From NCBI GenBank assembly GCA_963682055.1, contig OY821740.1, positions 13,540,814 through 13,604,813 on the forward strand: a stretch of 64,000 nucleotides of DNA, in the 5' to 3' direction. The DNA is from Primula veris. Lineage: Eukaryota; Streptophyta; Magnoliopsida; Ericales; Primulaceae. The first letter of the stretch is position 1; each line of letters begins with the position of its first letter. Below the pieces are notes generated by a model. The model saw nothing but the letters and a program-made list of their open reading frames with translations. It ran no database searches and had not been told where the DNA came from. Below, in pieces: positions 37,940 to 49,361 of the stretch. The translations under genes and the position numbers were made by a program.

Positions 37940-38161
37940 TGTTGTGTGACATATTAGCTCGTTATAGATATATATAGAGATATGTATAGATATATAGAGA
38001 GATATGAGAGAGACAACAATAGAGTCTTTATTAATTAGAATGTATATGAATGAATGTCAAATACAAGACCCCTAGCCCTCTTTATATAGATAGAGGGTTA
38101 GGGTTACAAGCCCATCTGGGCCCATTAAGTAAAAGCCCAAGAGTCCAATAATCTTACAACA
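37940..38161 (-). repeat. Copia 5' LTR (right on the + strand)
   Basis: This is the identical partner of the left LTR. In sense orientation it is the upstream LTR and would carry the promoter. GCACT follows it directly as the target duplication. Confidence 0.95.
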
Positions 38162-38178
38162 GCACTCAAATTATACTC

Positions 38179-38306
38179 GTTTCCGAGTATAAAACAATTA
38201 TTTCCATTTGTAAACACACTGTACCAAAGTGAGAGGTAATTTGTTTCCGAGTATAAAACAATCATTTCCATTTGTAAACACACTGTACCAAAGTGAGAGA
38301 TAATTT
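38179..38306. repeat. 64-bp tandem duplication beside the Copia insertion
   Basis: The unit starting GTTTCCGAGTATAAAACAAT occurs at 38179-38242 and 38243-38306 with few differences. It begins 12 bases after the target duplication. Confidence 0.9.
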
Positions 38307-38455
38307 GTAAGTAACTAAACCATGCTAAATAGAAGAGGGGACTCTGACTGCAGTATTTAAACAGCACTAATGTTACAGAACCTGCTGACTTAATGAGACT
38401 GATTATCAGACAGTTATTTATATAATTTTTAAAAAAAAATTGACACCCAAACAAA

Positions 38456-38765
38456 ACAAAAATAAAACCCAAATATAATACTTATGAAACCCTAGTTGAG
38501 ACTAAGCTAAACTTAAATATTAATTAAAAATATTTAAAATTTAATAATTTAAATATATTTTATTTGACGATTCAACAAAATAAAAACTCAAATATAATAT
38601 TATAAAATCCTATTTGAAACTAACCTAAACTTAAATATTAATTAAAAATATTTAAAATTTTAATATATTTTATTTGACGATTCAACCAAATAAAAACTCA
38701 AATATAATATTATAGAACTTATTTGAGACTAACCTAAACTTAAATATTGATTAAATATATTAAAT
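38456..38765. repeat. Three-copy tandem repeat of about 115 bp
   Basis: Units carrying CAAATATAATA and AACCTAAACTTAAATATT recur three times (from about 38456, 38578 and 38688). AT-rich and noncoding. Confidence 0.8.
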
Positions 38766-40571
38766 ATATGACCGAATAGCAGATTTTTAGATTTCGGGAT
38801 GAAAATAAAATTATAAATTTACATTAAAGACTAGTGTATTAGAGTTGATTGAGTTTATCGGCTCAGCATTATTCTTTAAACAGTTACTCAGTTTTTGTTT
38901 GTTAGCCATATTAATTGGATAGTGAATTTGATAGATTTTCGATGCTTAAATTAATAAGATTAGTATGCCCACCCAAACTTCGTAACCAAGTTACTTCGTA
39001 ATATGAAAAGGATATATGGTTGTGGTCTTGTAGATATATCTAACGCGTCTTGCCCAAAATATCAAGGACCATGTCAGTATGTCACCATAGATAAATGATA
39101 AGAAAATCTGCCTAAAAATATATAACAACGGGTCATGCAAGTTTAGTCCTTATTTCATTATTTAATACTGTATTATGCATTTTTAGTTCCTCAAGTTCCC
39201 TTGTGGGGGCATTGTTTATCCTAAATACCTTATGTAGCACAAGAATTCTAAAAAACAACAACCTAGTTTCATGTACTGGTACGATACGTCGTTTGAACTT
39301 TTAAGTACACTACTTATATTCTACTTATATTCGGGGTATCGCTAATTAATGATTCTGTTTTTAACGAATAATTGCATTGTATGTACATACACACACATAT
39401 GACATATATAGTATATGAGTACGCAATACATCCTATATACATACTAATATGCACAATACAAAAGCTTATATAACCATGGTTTTAACATTGTTTAATAAGA
39501 AGCCTAAAAGGGCTGAAAAGGCGTAAATTTCAATGTTTTTTTAAAACTGAATTACTCAATACCTAATGTACATGGATTAAAATGCACAATATGTAAGTAC
39601 AGTGATTATAATGAGACACGTACTATAACTTAGGGGCGATAAAGAAATTAACACTAATACGACTATAATATTATCATATTAATATCCTCCTTTAGGTTAG
39701 CCGTTAAGATAGCCCAATACAATACACAATTTAAATCAAGAAGCGCTAAATACAAATAACCCCCATGGATTATAGATGATTTACAATTGACCACCACAAA
39801 CTCTGAATTTTATCAATGTACCCCAAACACTTTATCACTTTTGCAATTAACTCTACTTCCACCTTTTAAATGGATACTAAACTTTACACTTAAAGATTCG
39901 GTTATGTAGTTTTCATTTGATTTTAGTATCTTCCAACTCAAGAAATCGAATATTGATTAACTTCATTTTTTTTAATAATAAAACACTTCATCAGATTAAA
40001 ACAACCGCGTAAACCATTTCAAATAACTTTTTTTCTCGTTAAATATTATCTTTATATTTACATATTGTCAAACTGTACATTTTAGATGATAAAAAATGCA
40101 CTAATGAATAAAATGTTACATCATTTTAAATCCAAACACAATAGCTAATTACAAAACTCCGATCGTCAATCAGGGTTCAAAAGACTAATGAAGAAAAAGT
40201 TAGGTCATTTTAAATTCAAACACAAGAGCTAATTGCAAAACTCTGATCTTCAATAAGAGTTAACAACAAAATTAACAATCTTATAAGGTCAATAAAAATA
40301 CTACATACAAACTAGTAGTACTAAATAAAACAAAACAAAATAAAAGTTTGATAAAAATCCTCTGCAACTCACCTTCACAAGAGAGATACAAAGAGTGAGT
40401 ATATACAAACCCCACCCGAAAAAAACTGCTTTTTACAACCCCCCAATCCTTTTCCCAAATAATCTCTCCTCCATTATTTCCATATTCTATACTTAGATAC
40501 ACACATACATAACCCAGATCTGTATATCCACACAAACCAACCAAAATCAAACATAACAAAAACACCCTTTT
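38766..40571. other. Upstream region of the desaturase gene
   Basis: This is AT-rich sequence with no gene seen. A GA dinucleotide run (about 40572-40588) lies just before the ATG of the desaturase and is probably in its 5' untranslated region. Confidence 0.5.
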
Positions 40572-40595
40572 AGAGAGAGAGAGAGAGACGGGGTG

Positions 40596-43500
40596 ATGGG
40601 TTCTTTGGGGCTACCCACAGCAACAATGGGTGCCGAAGAACCGAAAGCAAAAGGGTATATAACAGAAGAGGAGTTGAGGAAACATAATAAAGCTGGTGAT
40701 CTTTGGATATCTATTCAGGGAAAGATCTATGATGTTACTGATTGGATGAAGGATCATCCTGGTGGCGATACGCCTTTGCTTAATCTTTCTGGACAGGATG
40801 CTACCGATGCCTTCATCGCTTTTCATCCAGGTTGGTTACCGGACTCAGATTTGTTTTTTTTTTTTTTGTTAATGTTGGAGGTTAGATTGGTTTAATTGGG
40901 AATTTATGGAAATTTCATGGTACCCAATAGACATTTATTGTTTGGTGATTGTTTTTTTTTTTTTTTTGTTAATATTGGAAGCAGGTTGGTTTAATTGGAA
41001 ATTTTAAAGAAATTTTATGGTAAAAGATTGATCTTTATGGTACTTAATTAAATTCTTCATATTTTGGTGATTGTTTTTTTCTTGTTAATATTAGAGACTA
41101 GGTTGGTGTAGTTGGAAATTGCAAGGAAAATTTATGGTAAAAGATTGATCTTAAATCTTCATTGTTTGGTGATTGCTTTGGTTGTTAATATTGGAGACTA
41201 GGTTGGTTTAATTGGAAATTGTAAGGAAATGCTATGTTAAAAGATTGATCTTTTTGGTACCCAGTTAAAATCTTCATTGTTTGGTGATTGTTTTGATTGT
41301 TAATATTGGAGACTAGGTTGGTTTTTATTGGAAATTGTAAGGAAACTTGTGGTAAAAGATTGATTTTTATTGTACCCAATTAAATTGTTTGGTGATTGTA
41401 AATTGTTTGTTAATATTGGAGGCTAGGTTGGCGTAATTGGAAATTGTGAGGAAATTTGATGGTACAAGACTGATCTTTATGGTGCGCAATTGAAATATTC
41501 ATTGTTTGGTGATTGTTAATTTTTTTTGTTAATATTGGAGTCCAGATTGGTGTAATTGGATTAAGGAATATTTATGGAAAAAGAGTTTGATCTTTTCAGG
41601 TACCCAACTATATTTTGTCATTTTATTGCTGGTTGTTCCTTTTTTAATAGGCTTAGTTTGTTAGGAGTAATATTGAAGGGTAGATCAGTGTAATTGGAAC
41701 ATTGATGGAACTTTTTGGTAAAATACTTGATTTTTAAGATGCCCAGTTTTTTTGTCAATTGTTCCATTAATATGCTTGATTTTGGTTTTATGGATTTTAT
41801 TTGGCATGAGGATTGGCTTGTAAACTTAATATTTTTTCTTGATTAGTGCTGTATTTAATTTTGGTGGTTGATAGTATCTAAAAGGGAGTTTTATATAGAG
41901 TTATGGTCAGAAAAAGAGAGGTTGGAAAGTCAATTTTTAAGAGTTCTTTTCTTTTGGGTTTGATTCTTCATTTGATTGTCAGATTGGATTGATTCACTTG
42001 GCCTTCCCGTTTGCTTTTTTGGCATTTTGAAAAGATGGTTGTTAATTGAAGAAATATTTGTTTTTTTATATTAAGTCCAGATTGGTGTAATTGGAAATAT
42101 TATGTTTTCTTTAGCACGAGGAACAGCTTGTTAATTCAACTTTTTTTTCTCTACTGGTGTTGTATTTGGTGGTTGATATTAATACCGATAGGGTGCTTTT
42201 ATAATAGGGTCATAGTCAGAAAAAGAGAGGTTGGAAAGACACAAATTGGGTTGTTTGGTGAAAGAGTTTTTGTCTTTGGGTCTGACTCTTGTTTTGATTG
42301 ACAGATCAAATTGAGTCGTTTCGCCTTTCCATTCGCCTTTCTATTAGTGATTGGAAAGATGGTATTAATTGAATAGAAGAATTTCGATAAGTGATTGCTT
42401 AAATGCTGTTTGCTTTTGTTGTCATATGTCTGTGTCTCTGCTTGAGTGGAGTCTTCTTTTTACCAGGGTTCTCTGCGCTTTGTTTTATTTTTGTATTAGA
42501 GATTAGAAAGATTGTTTGTTCAATTGAATATGAACATATTGGTTGATTGATTGAAATGTTATTTGTTAATATTGTTTTGAATCTTTTGATATTTCCTTGT
42601 GCGTGCTTGATGCTCAACCCAACGATTGGGTTGTTTTGAGTAGGATGCTTGGCCTTTTGTTTTGTCTTTGTATCAAAGATTGAAAAGGTATTTTTTTGAT
42701 CGAGTGTATATCATGGGTTAATTGGTTGGATTATTTGGTACGAGTGTTTTGAGGTTTGTGTGTGCGTGCTTGACACTCAACAAAACAAGCGAGTTCTTTT
42801 GTTGAGGGTCGGTTGCTTTAATTAAATTTGATTTTACAGGTTGAACAAATCTGCTCCCTATTTAAATTTTGAAAAGATAAATTGTTTAAGTCAATAAATT
42901 ATTTGGATAGATTGATTGAATATCTGTTTCATTATATTGCTTTGGTTTTTTATTTGTAATGCTTGATTACCAACAAACAATTGATAATGCTTGGCCTTTC
43001 GATTAAATTTGATTTTAGAGGTTGAACAAATTTGCGCCAATAGTTATATTTTGAAAAGATATTTGTTCAATTGAATTTTATTTGAAGGGATTGATCGAAT
43101 TTCTGTTTGATTCTATTGCTTTGGTTTTATTTGTACACTTGACTACAGCAACCAATTGATGCTTTGTATTTATATTGAAACAAATATATGCCTCCAAATG
43201 TCATAATCGTAGTACATTATTATTTACAATTATACATGCATATTTTGCATCCACACCATTTATGTTTTGAAATCATTAGAAAGTGATTGGTGTCTATTAG
43301 TTTTTGTGAGCATGTTTTCGCCTTAGCTTTCAGGCGAAGTTTTGGAATATAATTACGTAGTTGGTATCAGGTGTAACCACTAGTGATATAGGAATCATCA
43401 CTACTCTCACAAATCCAACTAAATCAGGCCTCATATGGAAAATTTCACTTCAATGCTACAAATTATTGCTATACCTGATTAGTGGTCCAGTTTTTTCCCA

Positions 43501-45748
43501 ATCAAGTCTAGCATCTTACGTTTTGACATATAATGGGATTTCTGCCTTCGAACTCATTTTTGCCTTCTTTAAGGTCTATTAATAATATGATACTTTCTCC
43601 ATATTGTACTTGTTCTTATGCTCGTGCCTTTAAAAAAGCCACATGACCAAATGGTCAAGCAAATTTTTACACTAACATTTGTAAAAGTTAGTCACTAACT
43701 CACTGTAGCAAACATAGTTGAACGCTTGGAATTGTTGGGAACTAAAGTGATTTTCTTTTTTATATCTTCAGAAATATAGTATATCTGTTGTAGTTTGATA
43801 TATGTTTTACTTTTCCATGGAAGTTTGCCGTTTCATATTAGAGTTTATACAAAGCTTAAAGAACATGCTTTTGTGTTGTTCATCCATTACTTCTATTTAT
43901 AGATGAATGCTTGAAGAAAGAGGTACATTTGTAAAATTTGATGTATTAGATCTAGTAGGTTCCATCTCCTAGTTGTGGTTTGAGTATTAAATTTAAACCC
44001 CATAAAACTATCGTTACATGGTTAGGATGAGCTTTTTAACGAATAACTTGTTCAGAAATCTTTTTTGTTGAATAATTGTAAACTCAAAGCTGAAATGTAT
44101 TTGTTTGGATACCTTTTCTTTTCCTTAACAAATGCAAAAATCTATTAATGTAAGAGAGGAAGATAATTAACTTTCTTCGCTTAATCTTAGTAAGAGTTTC
44201 AACCCAGAAACTTGACATAGCAGGTATTCGAAACTGGATTTGTTTCCCAGGCGAGTTTTATGGAAAAAGTTTTGGTAGTTGGTGTAGAATAATTCTGAAA
44301 TTAATTTTGCAAATACTGTTTCATTATCCTTATTTTACTTTAAATGATCCGAGGGATTTTCTGAGAGACAAAGAGGATATGTCCCATGATTCCATCTCTC
44401 ACTCTTGGTTTGAGTATTTTATGAATAGAAAGAGGATAGGTTCCATCTCTGAGTTCGTTTTGAGTTTCTTAACCCAGTACAAACAGTTTATGGAATAAAA
44501 TGTTTGGAACTTACTCTTATCTATTTTGTTAATCAGTGCCTATTTACTGTAATTTTTCAACAAACCATAAATTTATTCTACCCCCGTGTTCTTCTTTCAC
44601 CGGGACAATTCGTTTTTGCAGGTACTGCTTGGAAACACCTCGATAAGCTCTTCACTGGTTTGTACTTAAAAGATTTCGAGCCCTCAGAGTGCTCTAAAGA
44701 CTACCGGAAGATGGCTTCCGAGTTCACTAAAATGGGTTTGTTCGAAAAGAAAGAGCACACTGTTATTAAATGTCTGGCTTTCATCTCCCTCCTGTTTATT
44801 TCGATGCTGGGGTGCGTGTTTTTGTCAAACAGTTTCTGGTTACATATCTTAGGTGCTTGTTTTCTAGGCTTGGCTTGGGTTCAAGTTTCTTATCTAGGAC
44901 ATGACTCTGGCCATTATGTTATGATGAGTAACAAAAAATGCAACAAAGTCGCGCAAATTCTGAGTGGGAATTGTCTCACTGGGATCAGCATCGCTTGGTG
45001 GAAATGGACACATAACGCTCACCACATAGCCTGCAATAGCCTCGATTATGACCCCGACCTTCAGCACCTACCGGTATTCGCCGTATCTTCGAATTTGTTC
45101 CGTAACATAACCTCAGTATTCTATGGAAGAGAGCTCACTTTTGATTTCATATCGAAGCTGTGTGTGAGCTATCAACATTTCTCGTTTTATCCTGTGATGA
45201 TCGTGGGAAGGATTAATCTGTTCATACAGACATTCTTGCTATTGTTCTCAAAAAGAAAAGTGCCTGATAGGGCTCTTAATATATTGGGAATACTCGTGTT
45301 TTGGACTTGGTTTCCCCTTTTAGTCTCGTGCCTACCCAATTGGACAGAGAGGTTTTTGTTCGTTCTTGCTAGTTTCACCGTGACCTCAATCCAACACATA
45401 CAGTTCTGTCTGAACCACTTCTCTGGGGATACATATATTGGCCCACCTACTGGTACAGATTGGTTTGAGAAACAGACTCATGGTACAATCGACATTTCAT
45501 GTTCGACATGGATGGATTGGTTTCACGGTGGGTTGCAGTTCCAGCTTGAGCACCATTTGTTCCCTCGGCTCCCTCGTTGCAATTTGAGGAAAGTTTCTCC
45601 AGTGGTTCAAGAATTGTGCAAGAAGCATAATTTACCTTACAAGAGCTTATCATTTTTCGAGGCTAATGTGGCAACACTTAAGACACTTAGAGACGCTGCT
45701 ATGCAGGCTCGGGGTCTGCTTTGGGAAGCTGTTAACACGCATGGTTGA
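40596..45748 (+). CDS. SLD: Delta-8 sphingolipid (long-chain base) desaturase, cyt b5 fusion
   Basis: This is an ER membrane enzyme that puts a delta-8 double bond into sphingoid bases. There are two exons, 40596-40830 and 44622-45748, joined in phase 1 (FHPG|TAWKHL), giving 453 aa, close to the family's usual 450. The N-terminal cytochrome b5 domain has the haem motif DHPGGD (about residue 55). The desaturase histidine boxes are HDSGH, HNAHH and QLEHH, the last with the Gln typical of front-end desaturases. Several hydrophobic segments are present (AFISLLFISMLGCVFL and others). The ATG at 40596 is the first; a GTG just before it is not a start. The 3.8-kb intron is notable, because Arabidopsis SLD1/2 are, as I recall, intronless in the coding region. 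The intron starts with a minisatellite. No frame damage is seen. Confidence 0.96.
40867..41600 (+). repeat. Intronic minisatellite, about seven units of 100-118 bp
   Basis: Units beginning GTTAATATTGGAGACTAGG start near 40867, 40969, 41084, 41185, 41298, 41409 and 41527. They share GGTTTAATTGGAAATTG, GTAAAAGATTGATCTTTATG and TTGTTTGGTGATTG. They begin 37 bases inside the desaturase intron. Confidence 0.88.
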
Positions 45749-46933
45749 TGTTGCAGCTCAGAAAACGTATCGTACTAATAAGTCAACAAAAAACAGTTTG
45801 TTTATGAATTTTATGTTTTATAAGTTTTTTGATTTAGTGGAGGACGACGAGCACACATTGTCTGATGTTTTTTTTTTCAGTTCTAAACGGCTGCGTGGAT
45901 TTAATATAAGTTATGTTTTTTCATACGTTGCTCCTGGTAGTTTTTCATTTTGTTATCGAATGAGAAAACTGCTGTTATTAGTGCAAGCCCTTTATGTTTC
46001 TGGTATTTTAGTTGCTTTTGCTGTTGTCTGATGGTTGATCATTGATTGCTTTTGAAAACTCTATAGCGACTCCATAATCCTGTGTTTTTAAAATTAAGGA
46101 GTTAATAAGATAAATGCCAATCTCTGAAATGCAAATCACATCTATCGTAGATATTCTATAAGTTGCTGGAATTGGTATTTACAGTCACGGGTCACCACCT
46201 AAAGTTCTTTGTACAATGAAATTCTGTGAACCAATTATAATACAACATATGAAAGACATTCATATACTTATAAATTAATTAAATATTATTAAAAGTAATT
46301 TTAACATATGTTTAAAACTTAAAATGAGATGACTTCGTATTAAAATGGTTAAATAAATTGGCTGTTCAAAATTATCCTTGTATGCAAACAAGTTCAATAT
46401 ATTTGTCTATAATCGTTGGTCTTTTAACTTTTCAGTAAACTAACCAATCTGTCGATTTCCTGATAATCATCCGTCCTACTTTTGAACACTATCCCAATGC
46501 CTTGTTTGGCTGCGTGACTATTATACTCGGACTAACAATCCGGTTGGGATGATGATCGATACATAAGTCCAATCACTATCATTGTCACCCCTGTACTCCT
46601 CGTCATATACTCCAATTCCGCATCATTTAATATAAGACGTTCATTTACAGTATCCTTACACTCTCTCCACGCATTTTATGTTTTCCTTAAACCAGCTTAT
46701 CTTTCTTAAAAAGGAAAACAATTACAGTAATATCAGATGATATTTGTTTTTAAATGTAGATTACAGTAATTCATTAGCAGTAATTATTGGTATTAAATAC
46801 AATTTATTTATGAAAACACCATTAATGATTTAATTAATTACTCGTATGGGTCCTGCAAACAAGAAAACCAGAACCGATTGCCCTTCGGATTACTCAACCC
46901 TTTCTTAATACCTATACACTTTCAAGTTTAAGC
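45749..46933. other. 3' flank of desaturase and upstream of first GT77 gene
   Basis: No gene is seen. The part from about 46200 on resembles the upstream region of the second GT77 gene (from about 50620), for example ATGAGATGACTTCGTATTAA in both, so the tandem duplication included promoter sequence. Confidence 0.65.
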
Positions 46934-46943
46934 TATATAAATA
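46934..46943 (+). promoter_or_regulatory. TATA box of first GT77 gene
   Basis: TATATAAATA lies about 40 bases before the ATG at 46984. The second copy has TACATAAATA in the same place. Confidence 0.55.
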
Positions 46944-46983
46944 GATACATACATAAGATAGAGAGCTTACTAATTTACTAGCC

Positions 46984-49361
46984 ATGTTGATCCCCAAATC
47001 AAGCGTATTAGTCCTAGTATCGGTCATGATCCTCTTAGTCCTCGTAGTCCCGTGGATCACCACCCCTACCACACTCATGTGGAGGGATTACTCCCTCTCA
47101 GACGCTGCTGCCCATGTGGCGAAAAACAAAACAATTATCGTTTGCACGGTTAGCAAACCTTTCTTGCCTTTTCTCAATAACTGGTTGATTAGTGTATCAA
47201 GAATGAACCACCAAGATAAGGTCTTGGTGATTGCTGAGGACTATGCCACACTGTACAAGGTCAATGCCAGGTGGCCCGGTCATGCGGTACTTGTACCCCC
47301 TGCCCTGGATGCTCAGACTTCTTATGAATTCGGATCTCAGGTAATTTTTTTGATAAAAAGAGAATGATCTTTGCATGTTAGAAATATTGAGAACTGGTAA
47401 AATATTTCATCTTTTTTAGTTTAAGGTTATGGATTTCTTGAATTGCTTGTTTTGGTTAAGAGTGATGATGGGCATGGCCAGATTTTGTATGTATAGTGAA
47501 AACAATAAGAAATGACTCAAAAAGTCAAAATTAGGGGATTGGTTCTTTAAGATCTAATCTTCTTCATCTCAGTCAGTGAAACGGTTATATTTTTTCTTAC
47601 TTGGTGTGTACTTGAACTTGACTAGCTAACAAGGTAAATAAGAAGTTTTGCTTTGTTAAGTTTGTTCTTTGTTTTTCATCGATTATATTGTTGGATAGCA
47701 CGGGGCTCGCACTTGAAGCCAATAAAGCTATGTAATAGGTTTCAGTATAATCCCTCTCATTTGGAAGGGGGAATCAAAAGAAGTTCTCATCAAAACCGAC
47801 TCAAATTTCGAATTGTATTTACATTTTTCTATATATATTTGTTTTATCTTCTCAGGAAACCTTGTATATTTCTGTTCTACAGGGATTCTTCAACTTCACA
47901 CTCAGAAGACCTCGCCATCTATTGCATTTATTGGAGCTCGGATACAATATTATGTACAACGACGTTGATATGGTCTGGTTGGCAGATCCATTTCCTTATC
48001 TGCAAGGGAACCATGATGTCTACTTCACCGATGACATGCCTGCAGTAAGCTACGATCTTTGCTTCTCCCTCGTAGATCTTTTTCTTATTGGTCAGAAGTT
48101 CTTATTGATCAGGAGAAAAAGTGCTATTTACTGGCCTATATCATGGTCACAAATTTGCTATAAGATAAGTTTCGAATTGAATTTCTGCAATAGTACTGTG
48201 CGTCATAAAACAGCACTCCTAAACCTTGCTCTTGTGATGACAGTTTTTGTGTGAATGTTTGAGACTTCAAAAATCTATGAATTAGATGTGATGAGATGTG
48301 ACTTGAGAGTCCAATTTTAGGAGGATAATAATGTTAAAAAAAAAATTATGCATATAAATATCGATTAATTCTGATCCATGACATTTGTTTTCTGCTATAA
48401 AAACAGGTGAAACCTTTGGGCCATTCTCATGATCTGCCACCTCCAAACGCAGATGGGAAAACTTATGTATGCAGTTGCATGCTTTTCTTAAGGCCAACAA
48501 ATGGAGCAAAACTTGTTGTGGAGAAGTGGATTGAGGAACTTCAAGCTCAATCATGGTCTAAAGCAAATAAAGCCAATGACCAACCTGCTTTTAACGTGGC
48601 GTTAATGAAATCATCAGGACAGGTATTTGTCGTTCCTCTGCTATAATATTTCTTTCGGTTTTAGAATAGTTTTATGATCAATGATTAAGTTATTGAATAT
48701 ACTCAGTTCAAAATTTGCATAGCACAGTGAAGCTCGAGTAAAAAAAAATTAGGAAAAAATACGTTTAGTACACGTCTGTACACCTAACTACCATTTGTTA
48801 CCAAAAAGGGTTCAAGATTATCACCATTGCTAATTTAGGTACTAAACTTTTTTTTCTCCCTCAAGTCATACTTTTCTGGCCAAATTCATCGCATAATTCT
48901 TTCACGTGTCATCAGCCCCTACTATGAGTAGTAGCTTGATTCTGCAATTCTCATCACCTGTCCGGTGAATTTTTTAGTTTTCATGTAATATGTTACAGTA
49001 TGTATAGTACCATATATGTTTGTACTCCATTACTTGTCTCTTCATATCCCTTTTTCCCCCCTGCTGTATATGTGCCTTTTGCTGAAATAATTATTACAGC
49101 ACAGTTGCTGTAAACGATCTTAATTTTATCAAGGTTTTCTTTTTCCGGTAGGTGGATCTGTATTTGCTTCCCCAGGCAGCTTTTCCAACTGGAGGATTGT
49201 ATTTTGAGAATCAAGCATGGGTGCAGGAAACTAAAGGAAAACATGTCATCATCCATAATAATTGGATAGTTGGTTATGAGAACAAACTCAAGCGTTTTCG
49301 CGAATATGGTCTCTGGTTGGCGGATGATTACGCGCAAGAATCCCCTCTTGGCAGAATATAG
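46984..49361 (+). CDS. GT77 xylosyltransferase (RGXT/MGP4 type), copy 1
   Basis: This is a Golgi type II membrane glycosyltransferase; relatives in Arabidopsis (RGXT1-4, MGP4) add xylose to fucose in rhamnogalacturonan II of the pectic wall. There are four exons, 46984-47340, 47883-48044, 48407-48622 and 49152-49361, all phase 0, giving 314 aa. Residues of about 7-25 (SVLVLVSVMILLVLVV) form the signal anchor. The DxD motif is YNDVDMVWLADP in exon 2. Other family strings are FTDDMPA, NHDVYFT, CSCMLFLRPTNGAKL, KANDQPAFN, FPTGGLYF and GKHVIIHNNWI. Acceptor specificity cannot be told from sequence. In exon 2 it differs from copy 2 at 3 of 54 residues. It is intact. Confidence 0.94.

Larger units (their letters stand above)
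31178..38161 (-). mobile_element. Copia LTR retrotransposon, intact ends, dead polyprotein
   Basis: This 6984-bp element has two LTRs of 222 bp (31178-31399 and 37940-38161) that I read as identical, starting TGTTG and ending CAACA. It is flanked by the 5-bp duplication GCACT (31173-31177 and 38162-38166). The sense strand is minus: a purine tract CCAAAGGGGGAG lies beside the left LTR, and the leader-like CGTTATCGGCAC begins beside the right LTR. In the same sense, Copia domains appear in the expected order (integrase, linker, reverse transcriptase, RNase H) from about 34740 down to 32370, all broken by stops and frameshifts. Capsid and protease cannot be recognised with confidence in 35000-37900. 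The element cannot make its own proteins, so identical LTRs imply recent movement with borrowed enzymes, or gene conversion. Confidence 0.92.

Noticed and set aside
45666..46031. 121-codon frame overlapping the desaturase end
   Set aside because: It is a non-ATG frame in another phase of the desaturase last exon and 3' flank.
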